Below, piece after piece: positions 25,533-37,281 of a stretch of DNA of 64,000 nt. Within the stretch, counting starts at the first letter, position 1, and each line of letters begins with the position of its first letter. The stretch covers positions 5,368,501 through 5,432,500 of the forward strand of contig NZ_CP020555.1 in the NCBI RefSeq assembly GCF_002080455.1, read 5' to 3'. A program made the position numbers and the translations under genes. This DNA is from Streptomyces sp. Sge12. Its GTDB lineage: Bacteria; Actinomycetota; Actinomycetes; Streptomycetales; Streptomycetaceae. The notes below the pieces were generated by a model, which ran no database searches, was not told the origin of the DNA, and worked only from the letters and a program-made list of their open reading frames with translations.

Positions 25533-26375
25533 CTACAGCGACTCGGCGGCGAACCGGTCCCGCAGCGCCGCGTACTCCGCGTCCGTGAGCAGCCCCGCCG
25601 TGTGCAGCTCGCTCAGGTGCCGCAGCCGGTCGTCGCCGGAGCGGGCCCGCGGCACGGCGGCGACCGGGGTGCGGCTGCGCAGCGCGGCGAGGACGGCCGC
25701 GGCGAACGGCAGCGACTCGTGGACCGCCCCGTAGCCCGTGCCGAAGACCGCCGACGACAGGTCGTGGTCCGGGCGGGGGTCGCTCGCGGTGTCCCGCAGC
25801 ACCAGCCGCAGGTGCCCGCCGGGGCCCTCGGGGGAGCACCACTCGACGCCGGTGAGGGCGGCCAGCGGATAGCGCTGGTCGCCCGCCTTCCACTTGGTGC
25901 CGGTGGCGCCCGTACGGGACCAGTGGAAGGTGATCGCCGAGCCGTCGAAGGACACCCGGGCGTCGTACGCCTTCAGGTGCACCGGCGGCTGCGGCACGTC
26001 GACGAGGAAGCGCTCGGACGGCTCGTCGGCATCCGGCCCGAGCCGGGACCGCAGCGCGTCGGCGAATGCGGCGGCCGCCGGCGCCCGGTCGCCCGGCACC
26101 ACCAGCCGGTACGGGTCGCAGGCCTCCTTCAGCTGCCCGGCGGCGGCCTCGGTCAACGGATCCGCGCCCGGCCGCGGCAGGACACGCAGCACCACCGCGT
26201 CGCGCTTGCCGCCGGTCTCGGTCACGGACACGGCGGACACCGCTTCGAGGGGGATTCGACGCGAGCCCAGGGCGTGGAGCAGCCTCGGCGTTCTGATCCC
26301 CCGTGTGAAGCGGATGAGCACCGAGTCCGAGTCGAACTCCCAGACGGCATGATTTCCGGCCAGTACGTCACCCAT
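25533..26375 (-). CDS. DUF4429/SHOCT-domain protein
   Basis: 280 residues. Two similar beta-rich halves (starting NHAVWEFDSDSVLIRF and LKAYDARVSFDGSAITFHW) look like paired DUF4429 domains. A short C-terminal helix pair, LRHLSELHTAGLLTDAEYAALRDRF, is a SHOCT domain (residues about 250-277). The function is unknown; SHOCT segments are thought to mediate oligomerisation. TACGAT lies 7 bp before the ATG, predicting a leaderless transcript. Confidence 0.8.
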   Translation of the reverse strand: MGDVLAGNHAVWEFDSDSVLIRFTRGIRTPRLLHALGSRRIPLEAVSAVSVTETGGKRDAVVLRVLPRPGADPLTEAAAGQLKEACDPYRLVVPGDRAPAAAAFADALRSRLGPDADEPSERFLVDVPQPPVHLKAYDARVSFDGSAITFHWSRTGATGTKWKAGDQRYPLAALTGVEWCSPEGPGGHLRLVLRDTASDPRPDHDLSSAVFGTGYGAVHESLPFAAAVLAALRSRTPVAAVPRARSGDDRLRHLSELHTAGLLTDAEYAALRDRFAAESL

Positions 26376-26450
26376 GCGGCACATCGTAAAGGGCGGCGCC
26401 CCCGCGCGTCCCCCCGGTTGCGGGGCCCGTTTTCCGAGCCTCTACGCGCG

Positions 26451-27686
26451 TCAGTCCTGCTCTGTCCCGGAAATTCCGCGCCGACAGGCATCGTCCCCGG
26501 TCGCGCAGACAACGGAACCGAACGCACCGGTTCCGATGCGGGCGAAGTTGTCCATCGAGTCCGTCCCTGGCGCGAAATAGCCGGTGTGGCTCCTGGCCCG
26601 GGCCGAGGACAGCAGCCGCGCGCCGAACGCCGGGGACACCGGATCGGCGCCGTGGCCCAGCCCGCCGACCTCCAGGTGCGGAACGTCCGCGATCCAGTCG
26701 CCCTCGTCGCGGGTCGCCCAGACGCGCGCCGAGGTGCGCAGCCCGGCCACGTTCTCCGCACGCATCCCGGGGCTGCCCGCCACCACCACGTCGGTCACCC
26801 GGCGCGGGAGCTCGTGCGCGGCCACCCCGCAGACCACCGATCCGTAGCTGTGGCAGAACAGCGCCACGCTCGAATCCCCGGGCAGGGTCGTGGTGAGGTC
26901 CTTCAGCAGAACGGCGCCCTCGACGGCCATCCGGCCCGTGGCCGCGTCCATGCCGACCCCGGTGGGGGCGGTGTAGCCGGCCCAGGCGATGACCGCCGTC
27001 CGGCGGTCCGGCTCGGCCGTGCGCTGGGCCTCGTACAGGGACTCGGCCATACCGACGGGCGAGGTCAGCCGGCGCTGGGTGCGCTCGAAGGTCAACAGGT
27101 CGGTGTCGACACCGGGGACGATCACCGAGACCCGCTCGGCCCGGGCGAGGTCGCCGAAGACCTCGGCCACCCGGCCGTCGCCGGTCGGGTCGAAGACGAG
27201 GATCTGCCGGCCGGGCTCGGCGAGCGAGGCGAACCGGTGGGAGCGCCGGGTGGCCGTGGCCCGGTCGGCCGGGGTCAGCGCGACATCGCGGCTGCGGGCC
27301 TCGTCGACCCGGCGGGCCTGCTCCAGACCCTTCAGGTTGGCCCGGTAGCGCACGGCCGGGGGGACCCCGTCGAGATTGCCGACGACGAGCGGGTAGCCGT
27401 CGACCAGACGGGCCTGCTGGGCGCCGTCGAGGCCGGCGAAGAAACGGGCCACGGTGCGCGCGGGGGCGTTCGCGGGCGGTACCGGGCGGCCGTCGATGTG
27501 GGCCTTGGCCCAGGCGCCGAGGGCGGCCGTCCGCAGCGGAGTGCCCCCCTCCGGCCGGTGCACGGCCGTCCAGCCGGTGGTCGCCAGCATGATGAAGACC
27601 ACCGCCAGCGCGAGCAGGACACGCAGGGCGGCAGGGCGCGGGTCGGCGCCGAGAGCGGTGGGATGGGCAAGGCCGGGCACGTTCAC
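26451..27686 (-). CDS. Membrane-anchored alpha/beta hydrolase (DUF1023 type)
   Basis: 411 residues. One N-terminal membrane span (ALRVLLALAVVFIMLATTGWTAV) places the rest outside the cell. The hydrolase domain includes VSVIVPGVDTDL, IAWAGYTAP, the nucleophile elbow FCHSYGSVVCG, and later VVVAGSPG, the pattern of the DUF1023 family. The substrate is unknown. The GTG at 27686 lies 7 bp after TAGTCT, suggesting a leaderless transcript. It is monocistronic. Confidence 0.85.
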   Translation of the reverse strand: MNVPGLAHPTALGADPRPAALRVLLALAVVFIMLATTGWTAVHRPEGGTPLRTAALGAWAKAHIDGRPVPPANAPARTVARFFAGLDGAQQARLVDGYPLVVGNLDGVPPAVRYRANLKGLEQARRVDEARSRDVALTPADRATATRRSHRFASLAEPGRQILVFDPTGDGRVAEVFGDLARAERVSVIVPGVDTDLLTFERTQRRLTSPVGMAESLYEAQRTAEPDRRTAVIAWAGYTAPTGVGMDAATGRMAVEGAVLLKDLTTTLPGDSSVALFCHSYGSVVCGVAAHELPRRVTDVVVAGSPGMRAENVAGLRTSARVWATRDEGDWIADVPHLEVGGLGHGADPVSPAFGARLLSSARARSHTGYFAPGTDSMDNFARIGTGAFGSVVCATGDDACRRGISGTEQD

Positions 27687-27821
27687 TGCGACCAGACTAT
27701 GAGACGAATTGCGGCACGGGCGTGCCGGGTGACCGGACTCACGGCCGACCGTGGGACCCCGTGAGGCCCGCCCGGGGGACCCCCGGACGCACCGGCGGAC
27801 CGGGCGCCGGAACCGGCCGGG

Positions 27822-28499
27822 CTACGCACGTTCGCGCCATGTCGAGGTCAGCGCGGGTCCGATCACATCGAGGTACGTCTCCGTCAGCCTCCGGATCGAC
27901 TCCACGCTGGTGTCCTCGCCCTGCCCCCACAGCCGTCCCGTGACGCGCATCACGCCGCAGAACGCGGCCACCGCGACCCGCGGGCGCGGATCGGCGTCCG
28001 CGTCCAGGCCCTCCCGGGCGCCGATCAGCCGGGCGATCCGGTCCTCCAGGTCGGTGCAGCGCCGCAGGTGCACGGCGAGCAGGGCCGGAGTGGACTCGAT
28101 CAGCCGGTAGCTGCGCATGTAGAGATCGACCGGGACCACCTCGGACAGCGTCACCTCGACGGTGTCCCACGCGGCGAGCGCCGCGCCCCGCATGGCCTCG
28201 AAGGGGCCCTCGGAGGCCGGCCGGGCGTGGAGTTCGGCGACGAACCGCGACTCGACCAGCTCCTGGAGGGCGAAGACGACCTCCTCCTTGTTGGCGAAGT
28301 AGCGGAAGAAGGTGCGCTGGGACACGCGTACGGCGTCGGTGATCTCGTCGACGGTGGTGCGCTCGTAGCCCTGGGAGAGGAACAGCATCAGGGAGGCGCG
28401 CAGCAGGGCGTTCCGGGTGCGCCGCTTCTTGCGCTCGCGCAGTCCGGCCACCGGCGCGGGCACCGGCGCGGCCGTCGCCGACCGCTCGTCGATCGCCAC
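27822..28499 (-). CDS. TetR-family transcriptional regulator
   Basis: 225 residues. The helix-turn-helix is RNALLRASLMLFLSQGYERTTVDEITDAVRVSQRTFFRYFANKEEVV, with a typical MftR/AcrR-like C-terminal domain. The GTG start at 28499 is supported by AAGGAG 8 bp upstream. It has no divergent partner gene within 380 bp, so its target is unclear. Confidence 0.88.
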   Translation of the reverse strand: MAIDERSATAAPVPAPVAGLRERKKRRTRNALLRASLMLFLSQGYERTTVDEITDAVRVSQRTFFRYFANKEEVVFALQELVESRFVAELHARPASEGPFEAMRGAALAAWDTVEVTLSEVVPVDLYMRSYRLIESTPALLAVHLRRCTDLEDRIARLIGAREGLDADADPRPRVAVAAFCGVMRVTGRLWGQGEDTSVESIRRLTETYLDVIGPALTSTWRERA

Positions 28500-28882
28500 C
28501 GCGGGGCTCCTTCCTGACGCCGGGTGGGCGGTCAGCGTACCGGTGCGCGACGGGCCGCAGACGGCTCCGCACGGGGGTGTCGACGTGCCGTCCCACGTCC
28601 TCGGCGCGAGCCCGCGGCCGCTCGCGCATGACACGTTCGGGTCGGCCACCGGCCGGGGCGCAGCCGGGTCGGGGCGGCCGCGGCCCGCGGCGCGGCGGCT
28701 CCCGGAGGCGTCAACTCCGTACGCGCGACAGCCCCGCCGGACGGTTGCGGCAGGGCTGTCGCCTATCAGGGTGGATGCGGGCGGAGCCCCTTCCGCCCGC
28801 ACGTCACCGCAGGTCAGCGTGGTGTCGGCGGAGCTTTCGGAAGCGGTCCGGGCGCCCGCCGTCCACAAGGAGTTGACCCGTC
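28500..28882. other. 383-bp intergenic stretch with a terminator-like hairpin
   Basis: No convincing gene. At 28725-28762 an inverted repeat starting GCGACAGCCC pairs 14 of 15 positions across an 8-nt loop. It lies 120 bp upstream of the I36-type gene and could be a terminator, or an attenuator in a long leader. The rest is GC-rich, with no promoter I can call firmly. Confidence 0.45.
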
Positions 28883-29296
28883 ATGCGTACGTGTCGCATC
28901 ACCCGTCGCATCACCCGTACCAGCACCACGACCACCCTGGCCGCGACCGTCCTGGCCCTGACCGCCCTCATCCCGAGTACGGCCGGCACGGCGCACGCCG
29001 CGGGCCCGCCGACACTCGGGGCCTGCGCGACCGGACAGCTGTGCCTGTGGGCGAAACCGGAGTTCAAGGGAGCCCGCCAGACGCACGAACTGAGCAACCT
29101 GGACATCAACAGCTGCACCGCGCTGCCGGCCGGGACCAGCGCCCAGTCGCTCAGCAACCGCACCGGGCGCCCGGTGACCACCTATCAGTCGGCCGAGTGC
29201 GCGGAGACGGGCGAGTTCCAGACCTACCCCGGCGACGGGGTCTGGCTGCCCCAGTCGCCCTACCAGGTGCGGGCGTTCAAGGTGTGGGAGAGGTAG
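28883..29296 (+). CDS. Secreted peptidase-inhibitor I36-like protein
   Basis: 137 residues with a Sec signal peptide (TLAATVLALTALIPSTAGTAHA). The mature 97 residues carry four cysteines and the beta/gamma-crystallin-like signature CLWAKPEFKGARQTHEL found in the I36 family, whose founder is the Streptomyces metalloprotease inhibitor SMPI. Protease inhibition is inferred from family only. AAGGAG lies 10 bp before the ATG. Its last 20 bp overlap the 3' end of the convergent K+ channel gene. Confidence 0.75.
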   Translation: MRTCRITRRITRTSTTTTLAATVLALTALIPSTAGTAHAAGPPTLGACATGQLCLWAKPEFKGARQTHELSNLDINSCTALPAGTSAQSLSNRTGRPVTTYQSAECAETGEFQTYPGDGVWLPQSPYQVRAFKVWER

Positions 29297-30146
29297 CTTC
29301 CCGCTGCGCCGGGGCGTTCGGCGGGGCGGCCACGGCCGCGGCCGCGGCCGCATCGGGCACATCGGCCGCGCGAGCCGCATGAGCCTCACGAGCCGCATGA
29401 GCCGCATCGGTCACCGTGGCCGCCGTGCCGCCCAGCCGGGCGACCTCGCCGCGCAGCGCCCGCACCTCCGCCTGCAGTTCCCGGATGGCCGCCAGCTGGA
29501 GCATGTCCGCCCGGTCGTCGCGCTCGAAACGGGAGATGAACCACGCGGCGATGTTCGCCGTCACCACACCGAGCAGCGCGATCCCGGACAGCATCAGCCC
29601 GACGGCCAGCACCCGGCCCAGGCCGGTGGTGGGCGAGTGGTCCCCGTACCCGACCGTCGTCATCGTGGTGAAGGACCACCACACGGCGTCGCCCAGGTTC
29701 TTGATGTTCCCCTCGGGGGCGTCCCGCTCCACGCTGAGCACCGCCAGCGAGCCGAACATCAGCAGGCCCACGACGGCTCCCGCCACGTACGTCGTCAGCT
29801 GGATCTGCGGGGCCATCCGGGCCCGCCGGCCCACCAGCATCAAGGTGGCGACCAGCCGCAGCAGCCGCAGCGGCTGCACCAGCGGCAGCACCACCGCGGC
29901 CAGGTCCAGCCAGTGGGTCCGTACGAAGTGCTTGCGGTCCGCCGAGAGCACCAGCCGGACCAGGTAGTCGACGGCGAAGGCGCCCCACACCAGCCATTCC
30001 ACATGGGTGCAGGCCCGGTGCACGTCCGCACTCGCGTCGGGGGCGACGATGGGCACGGCATAGGCCACGGCGAACGCCACGGCGAGCAGGAGCAGCGGGG
30101 TCTGGCTCCGCCGCTCCCACAGCAGCTGGCGGGAGGGTTCCTTCAT
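29277..30146 (-). CDS. Voltage-gated-type potassium channel
   Basis: 289 residues. Membrane spans S1-S4 lie within about 18-110, with a short Arg-containing S4-like segment (PLRLLRLVATLMLVGRRAR). The pore helix and filter WWSFTTMTTVGYGDHSP (TVGYGD at 164-169) are intact. A cytoplasmic coiled coil follows S6 (MLQLAAIRELQAEVRALRGEVARL), then an Ala-rich tail. TACGAT 7 bp before the ATG at 30146 suggests a leaderless start. The gene overlaps the convergent I36 gene by 20 bp. Confidence 0.9.
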   Translation of the reverse strand: MKEPSRQLLWERRSQTPLLLLAVAFAVAYAVPIVAPDASADVHRACTHVEWLVWGAFAVDYLVRLVLSADRKHFVRTHWLDLAAVVLPLVQPLRLLRLVATLMLVGRRARMAPQIQLTTYVAGAVVGLLMFGSLAVLSVERDAPEGNIKNLGDAVWWSFTTMTTVGYGDHSPTTGLGRVLAVGLMLSGIALLGVVTANIAAWFISRFERDDRADMLQLAAIRELQAEVRALRGEVARLGGTAATVTDAAHAAREAHAARAADVPDAAAAAAVAAPPNAPAQREATSPTP

Positions 30147-30236
30147 GCCGAGCATCGTAAGGAACCCGCACACGACAGCGGGCCCCGGCCGAAGCCGGGA
30201 CCCGCTCACCCGATGATCCGTACCGCCGCGCAGCGA

Positions 30237-32969
<2,733 letters not shown>

Positions 32970-33441
32970 GCTGTTCCTTCGCTGTCGGGGGGAGTCGTGC
33001 CTTGGGTTCGCCGCCTCCCATGCTCTTACGCTGGGCCGAAATCTTCATCTTTACCACCGGGTAATCCCTGGAAACCGCAGGGAACCCCGGTGGAACCCGG
33101 GAGGGGAGGATCGGCGGGGATCCTTCACGAGTCCGTCCGAACCGTCACCTTACGCCCAAAGCGGGCGCCGGCTTCGCAAGGCCGTTCGTCCCTCAAACAG
33201 GTAGGAAAGGCGTCAAGCGTCGACGATGATGCCGAATGAGCTGGAATGGTGTGGGATGAATCACGAGAGGTGCACACGGGAAGGCTGAAAGTTGCGGCGA
33301 GACGGCCGTAATCGTCACCGTTTCGACGGTCTCGGTGGCCGGGTACTTGCGCGATCCGCCGCGCCCGTGTGGACTACGCCCAATGCTGCGCGTACGCGCG
33401 CCGCCAGAAGACATTCACCGAACATGAGCAGGAGGCACCCC
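32970..33441. other. 472-bp divergent regulatory gap between aceE and DUF3052
   Basis: No gene seen. The half nearest aceE is its leader (AAGGAAC before the GTG). Around 33308-33340 a partly symmetric GC/AT mixture (CGTAATCGTCACCGTTTCGACGG broken by mismatches) could hold promoter elements for DUF3052, but I cannot assign hexamers. Both promoters must lie here. Confidence 0.5.
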
Positions 33442-33867
33442 GTGAGCGCGACCGCGGACCACGCGGAGAGCCTGGCCGCCCGGCTGGGTTTCCAGTCCGA
33501 ACAGGTGGTCCAGGAGATCGGCTACGACGACGACGTCGATCAGGAATTCCGTGACGCCGTCGAGAAGCTCGTCAGCGAGCTGGCCGACGAGGACTACGAC
33601 GACGTCGCCGACGCGGTGCTGTTGTGGTTCCGCGACGAGGACGGCGATCTGACGGACGCCCTGGTCGATGCGACCGAGCTGGTCGAGGACGGCGCACTGA
33701 TCCTGCTGCTGACCCCCAAGACGGGCCGTGACGGCTACGTCGAGGCCAGCGACATCAGCGAGGCGGCCGAGACGGCCGGCCTCTCGCTTGCCAAGGGCCT
33801 GCCCGTCGGCAAGGAGTGGACCTCCACCAAGCTGGTGACCCCGAAGGCCGCCAAGGCCAAGCGCTGA
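33442..33867 (+). CDS. DUF3052 protein
   Basis: 141 residues, very acidic in the middle (IGYDDDVDQEF, ADEDYDDVADAVLLWFRDEDGDLTDAL), with LILLLTPKTGRDGYVEASDISEAAETAGL after it, the typical DUF3052 pattern. Function unknown, conserved across Actinobacteria. The GTG at 33442 has AGGAGG 6 bp upstream and is preferred over earlier in-frame starts. It sits between aceE and ahpE. Confidence 0.92.
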   Translation: MSATADHAESLAARLGFQSEQVVQEIGYDDDVDQEFRDAVEKLVSELADEDYDDVADAVLLWFRDEDGDLTDALVDATELVEDGALILLLTPKTGRDGYVEASDISEAAETAGLSLAKGLPVGKEWTSTKLVTPKAAKAKR

Positions 33868-33898
33868 GCCGAACGCCCGCAGCCGAGCGGACACGCAA

Positions 33899-33940
33899 CC
33901 ACACCCCGCCGACCAGGTGACCCCGGTCGGCGGGGTGTGG
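33899..33940 (+). terminator. Hairpin terminator after DUF3052
   Basis: A perfect 16-bp stem, CCACACCCCGCCGACC and its complement, with a 10-nt loop, 31 bp after the stop. Confidence 0.85.
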
Positions 33941-34030
33941 CCGTTCCGTGCCCGTGCGGCGATCAGGACCTAGTCTGTGACTCACCCGAACAGCCCAACG
34001 CGGGGATGCGGGAACGAAGGGATGCGAGAG

Positions 34031-34489
34031 ATGGCGATCGTGGTCGGCGACAAGGCGCCGGACTTCGAGCTCAAGGACAACCACGGCCGGACCGTGCGGC
34101 TCTCCGACTTCCGGGGCGAGAAGGCAGTGGTGCTGCTCTTCTACCCCTTCGCCTTCACCGGCGTCTGCACCGGCGAGCTGTGCGAGCTGCGCGACCGGCT
34201 CCCGCGCTTCCAGAACGACGACGTGCAGCTCCTCGCGGTCTCCAACGACTCCGTGCCCACCCTGCGCGTCTTCGGGGAGCAGGAGGGCCTGGAGTACCCG
34301 CTGCTGTCCGACTTCTGGCCGCACGGAGAGGCCTCCCGCGCCTACGGGGTCTTCGACGAGGACAAGGGATGCGCGGTCCGCGGCACCTTCATCATCGACA
34401 AGGACGGCATCGTGCGCTGGACTGTCGTCAACGGACTGCCCGACGCGCGTGACCTGAACGAGTACATCAAGGCACTCGACAGTCTCTGA
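34031..34489 (+). CDS. ahpE: AhpE-type 1-Cys peroxiredoxin
   Basis: 152 residues. The peroxidatic Cys46 is in FYPFAFTGVCTGEL and the conserved PLLSDFWPHGEASRAYGVF matches mycobacterial AhpE closely. It reduces peroxides and peroxynitrite in the cytosol. An extra Cys five residues on (Cys51) is worth noting because the family usually lacks a resolving Cys here. The start at 34031 gives the family N-terminus; an in-frame ATG at 34022 is the alternative. Confidence 0.92.
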   Translation: MAIVVGDKAPDFELKDNHGRTVRLSDFRGEKAVVLLFYPFAFTGVCTGELCELRDRLPRFQNDDVQLLAVSNDSVPTLRVFGEQEGLEYPLLSDFWPHGEASRAYGVFDEDKGCAVRGTFIIDKDGIVRWTVVNGLPDARDLNEYIKALDSL

Positions 34490-34654
34490 GCGTGCCCGCG
34501 CGGGCCGTACACGCATTTTCCCTGCGAAAACCGCTTACAGGCGGGAACCCGTCACTAGGATCGAAACGTTGATCCGGTAGCTCCCCCGGTCACGACCGGG
34601 AGGGCCCCTGCACGACGGGGCACCGCCCCACACACAGAACCCAATGGAGGACCC

Positions 34655-35230
34655 GTGGGAGTCAGCCTCAGCAAGGGCGGCAACGTCTCGCTGACCAAGG
34701 CCGCGCCTAATCTGACGGCGGTCATCGTCGGTCTGGGCTGGGATGCTCGCACCACCACCGGTGTCGACTTCGACCTCGACGCCAGCGCGATCCTGACCAG
34801 CGACCAGGGCAAGGTCACCAGCGACGCGAACTTCGTCTTCTTCAACAACCTGAAGAGCCCCGACGGCTCGGTCGAGCACACCGGTGACAACACCACCGGT
34901 GAGGGCGAGGGCGACGACGAGGCGATCAAGGTCAACCTGGCCGGCGTCCCGGCCGACGTCGCGAAGATCGTCTTCCCGGTCTCGATCTACGAGGCCGAGA
35001 GCCGCCAGCAGAGCTTCGGCCAGGTCCGCAACGCGTACATCCGCGTCGTGAACCAGGCCGACAACACCGAGCTCGCGCGCTACGACCTCTCCGAGGACGC
35101 CTCGACCGAGACCGCCATGGTCTTCGGCGAGCTGTACCGCAACGGTGCGGAGTGGAAGTTCCGCGCCATCGGCCAGGGTTACGCATCGGGCCTGCGCGGC
35201 ATCGCGCAGGACTTCGGCGTCAACGTCTGA
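34655..35230 (+). CDS. TerD-family stress protein (first copy)
   Basis: 191 residues, one TerD domain starting GVSLSKGGNVSLTKAAPNLTAVIVGLGWD. The calcium-site residues are visible: DFDLDASAI and NLKSPDGSVEHTGDN with EGEGDDE. TerD proteins bind Ca2+ and belong to chemical-stress and tellurite-resistance loci; actinobacterial copies have been linked to development and stress. GTG start with GGAGG 4 bp upstream. It is paralogous to the next gene over its full length, so a local duplication is evident. Confidence 0.93.
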   Translation: MGVSLSKGGNVSLTKAAPNLTAVIVGLGWDARTTTGVDFDLDASAILTSDQGKVTSDANFVFFNNLKSPDGSVEHTGDNTTGEGEGDDEAIKVNLAGVPADVAKIVFPVSIYEAESRQQSFGQVRNAYIRVVNQADNTELARYDLSEDASTETAMVFGELYRNGAEWKFRAIGQGYASGLRGIAQDFGVNV

Positions 35231-35335
35231 GTCCGAGAGCAGTCCGTCCGTCCGGCGCCGTGCACTGTGTGTACGGCGCCGGACCGGCTTTACCGGTGGA
35301 CGCCACCGCAGGCGGCCCACCGCAACACCGCTGTG

Positions 35336-35402
35336 CCGCACCACCCGTCACACCGCACCACCCATCACACCGCGCCACCCGTCACACCGCACCACCGGCA
35401 CA
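35336..35402. repeat. 17-bp tandem repeat, four copies
   Basis: Three 17-bp units (first CCGCACCACCCGTCACA, then one-base variants) and one 16-bp unit lie in the spacer between the two terD paralogues. They are C-rich on the + strand with no dyad symmetry. They may simply be replication slippage in a leader, or binding sites. Confidence 0.8.
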
Positions 35403-35442
35403 TCGCCGAACCGCCACACCGTCGTCCGGGGAGGACCACAAC

Positions 35443-36018
35443 ATGGGCGTCACACTCGCCAAGGGGGGCAATGTCTCCCTCTCCAAGGCCGCACCGAACC
35501 TGACCAGGGTTCTGATCGGTCTCGGATGGGACGCGCGCTCGACCACGGGAGCCGACTTCGACCTCGACGCCAGCGCGCTGCTGTGCAACAGCGGCCGGGT
35601 GCTGGGGGACGAGTACTTCGTCTTCTACAACAACCTGAAGAGCCCCGACGGCTCCGTCGAACACACGGGGGACAACCTCACCGGCGAGGGTGAAGGCGAC
35701 GACGAGTCGATCATCATCGACCTCACCAAGGTGCCGCAGGCCGTGGACAAGATCGTCTTCCCGGTCTCGATCCACGACGCCGACTCCCGCCGGCAGAGCT
35801 TCGGCCAGGTCAGCAATGCCTTCATCCGCGTGGTGAACCAGGCCGACGGTCAGGAACTGGCCCGCTACGACCTCTCCGAGGACGCCTCCAGCGAGACCGC
35901 GATGATCTTCGGTGAGGTCTACCGGTACGGCGGTGAATGGAAGTTCCGTGCGGTGGGGCAGGGGTACGCGTCGGGGCTCCGAGGCATCGCTCTAGACTTC
36001 GGGGTCAACGTTTCGTAA
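35443..36018 (+). CDS. TerD-family stress protein (second copy)
   Basis: 191 residues, nearly colinear with the first TerD copy and with the same Ca2+-binding residues (DFDLDASALL, NLKSPDGSVEHTGDNLTGEGEGDDE). It ends DFGVNVS, one residue beyond the paralogue. GGGGAGG lies about 8 bp before the ATG. The DUF475 membrane gene begins 25 bp downstream, so the two are probably co-transcribed. Confidence 0.93.
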   Translation: MGVTLAKGGNVSLSKAAPNLTRVLIGLGWDARSTTGADFDLDASALLCNSGRVLGDEYFVFYNNLKSPDGSVEHTGDNLTGEGEGDDESIIIDLTKVPQAVDKIVFPVSIHDADSRRQSFGQVSNAFIRVVNQADGQELARYDLSEDASSETAMIFGEVYRYGGEWKFRAVGQGYASGLRGIALDFGVNVS

Positions 36019-36043
36019 AGCCGTACAAGACGATGGGGTGCCA

Positions 36044-37159
36044 GTGGTTCTCAAAACCTTCGGCTGGTCGTTCGCAATCACTGCGCTCGGTCTGGTCGCA
36101 GCGGTGTTCTACGGGGGGTGGCAGGCCTTCGGTATCGTCGCGATCCTGTCGGTCCTCGAGATCTCGCTGTCTTTCGACAACGCGGTGGTCAACGCCGGAA
36201 TCCTGAAGAAGATGAATGCCTTCTGGCAGAAGATCTTCCTCACCATCGGCGTCCTCATCGCGGTCTTCGGTATGCGGCTGGTCTTCCCCGTCGTGATCGT
36301 CGCGATCAGCGCCAAGATCGGTCCCATCGAGGCCGTCGACCTGGCTCTCTCCGACAAGGACATGTACGAGCAGCTGGTGACGGACGCCCACCCGTCCATC
36401 GCCGCATTCGGTGGCATGTTCCTGCTGATGATCTTCCTCGACTTTATTTTCGAGGACCGTGACATCAAGTGGCTCGGCTGGCTGGAGCGCCCGCTCGCCA
36501 AGCTCGGCAAGATCGACATGCTCTCCGCCTGCATCGCGCTGATCGTCCTGGTCATCGCCTCGATGACCGTCGGTGCCAACGCCCACCAGCACGGTGGCGT
36601 CCACGTGGACAAGGCGCAGACCGTCCTGATCTCCGGCATCCTCGGCCTGATCACCTACATGATCGTCGGTGGCCTCTCCGGCTACTTCGAGAACAAGCTG
36701 GAGGAAGAGGAGGAGGCCGAGCACGAGGCCGAGGAGGAGGCCAAGCGCAGCGGCAAGCCCGTCTCGGCCGTCGCCATGGCCGGCAAGGCCGCCTTCTTCA
36801 TGTTCCTCTACCTCGAAGTCCTCGACGCCTCCTTCTCCTTCGACGGGGTCATCGGCGCCTTCGCCATCACCAACGACATCGTGCTGATGGCCCTCGGCCT
36901 CGGTATCGGTGCCATGTACGTCCGTTCGCTGACGGTCTACCTGGTCCGCCAGGGCACCCTCGACGACTACGTCTACCTGGAGCACGGCGCGCACTACGCC
37001 ATCGGCGCGCTCGCCGTGATCCTGCTCGTCACCATCCAGTACGAGATCAACGAGATCATCACCGGTCTCGTCGGCGTGCTGCTCATCGGATGGTCCTTCT
37101 GGTCCTCCGTGCGCCGCAACAAGCGCCTGGAACTGGAGGGTTCCGCCGCCGAGGCATGA
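36044..37159 (+). CDS. DUF475 (TerC-superfamily) integral membrane protein
   Basis: 371 residues with about nine membrane spans. Two inverted LEISLSFDNAVVNAG and LDASFSFDGVIGAFA motifs carry the paired acidic residues of the TerC fold, implicated in divalent-cation transport. An acidic cytoplasmic loop (KLEEEEEAEHEAEEEAKR, about 225-245) separates them, and a His-rich stretch (ANAHQHGGVHV) may bind metal. The GTG at 36044 is chosen from the family start (VLKTFGWSF); another GTG lies 6 bp upstream. TerC-type exporters can metallate secreted proteins, fitting the neighbouring TerD genes. Confidence 0.88.
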   Translation: MVLKTFGWSFAITALGLVAAVFYGGWQAFGIVAILSVLEISLSFDNAVVNAGILKKMNAFWQKIFLTIGVLIAVFGMRLVFPVVIVAISAKIGPIEAVDLALSDKDMYEQLVTDAHPSIAAFGGMFLLMIFLDFIFEDRDIKWLGWLERPLAKLGKIDMLSACIALIVLVIASMTVGANAHQHGGVHVDKAQTVLISGILGLITYMIVGGLSGYFENKLEEEEEAEHEAEEEAKRSGKPVSAVAMAGKAAFFMFLYLEVLDASFSFDGVIGAFAITNDIVLMALGLGIGAMYVRSLTVYLVRQGTLDDYVYLEHGAHYAIGALAVILLVTIQYEINEIITGLVGVLLIGWSFWSSVRRNKRLELEGSAAEA

Positions 37160-37187
37160 CCGCGGCGGTAATGCGGAACGCTCCATG

Positions 37188-37231
37188 GCGGGGCGGTCCA
37201 CCGGGTTCACGGACCCGGCGGGCCGCCCCGC
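37188..37231 (+). terminator. Terminator-like hairpin after the DUF475 gene
   Basis: An imperfect stem with outer arms GCGGGGCGG and CCGCCCCGC and an inner CGGG/CCCG pair, 28 bp after the stop. It may end the terD-DUF475 transcript before the TerA-like gene. Confidence 0.6.
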
Positions 37232-37281
37232 TTCCGTAGGCTCAGGGCGATCAGGGGATCAGGGGACCAGGGGGGTAGGGG

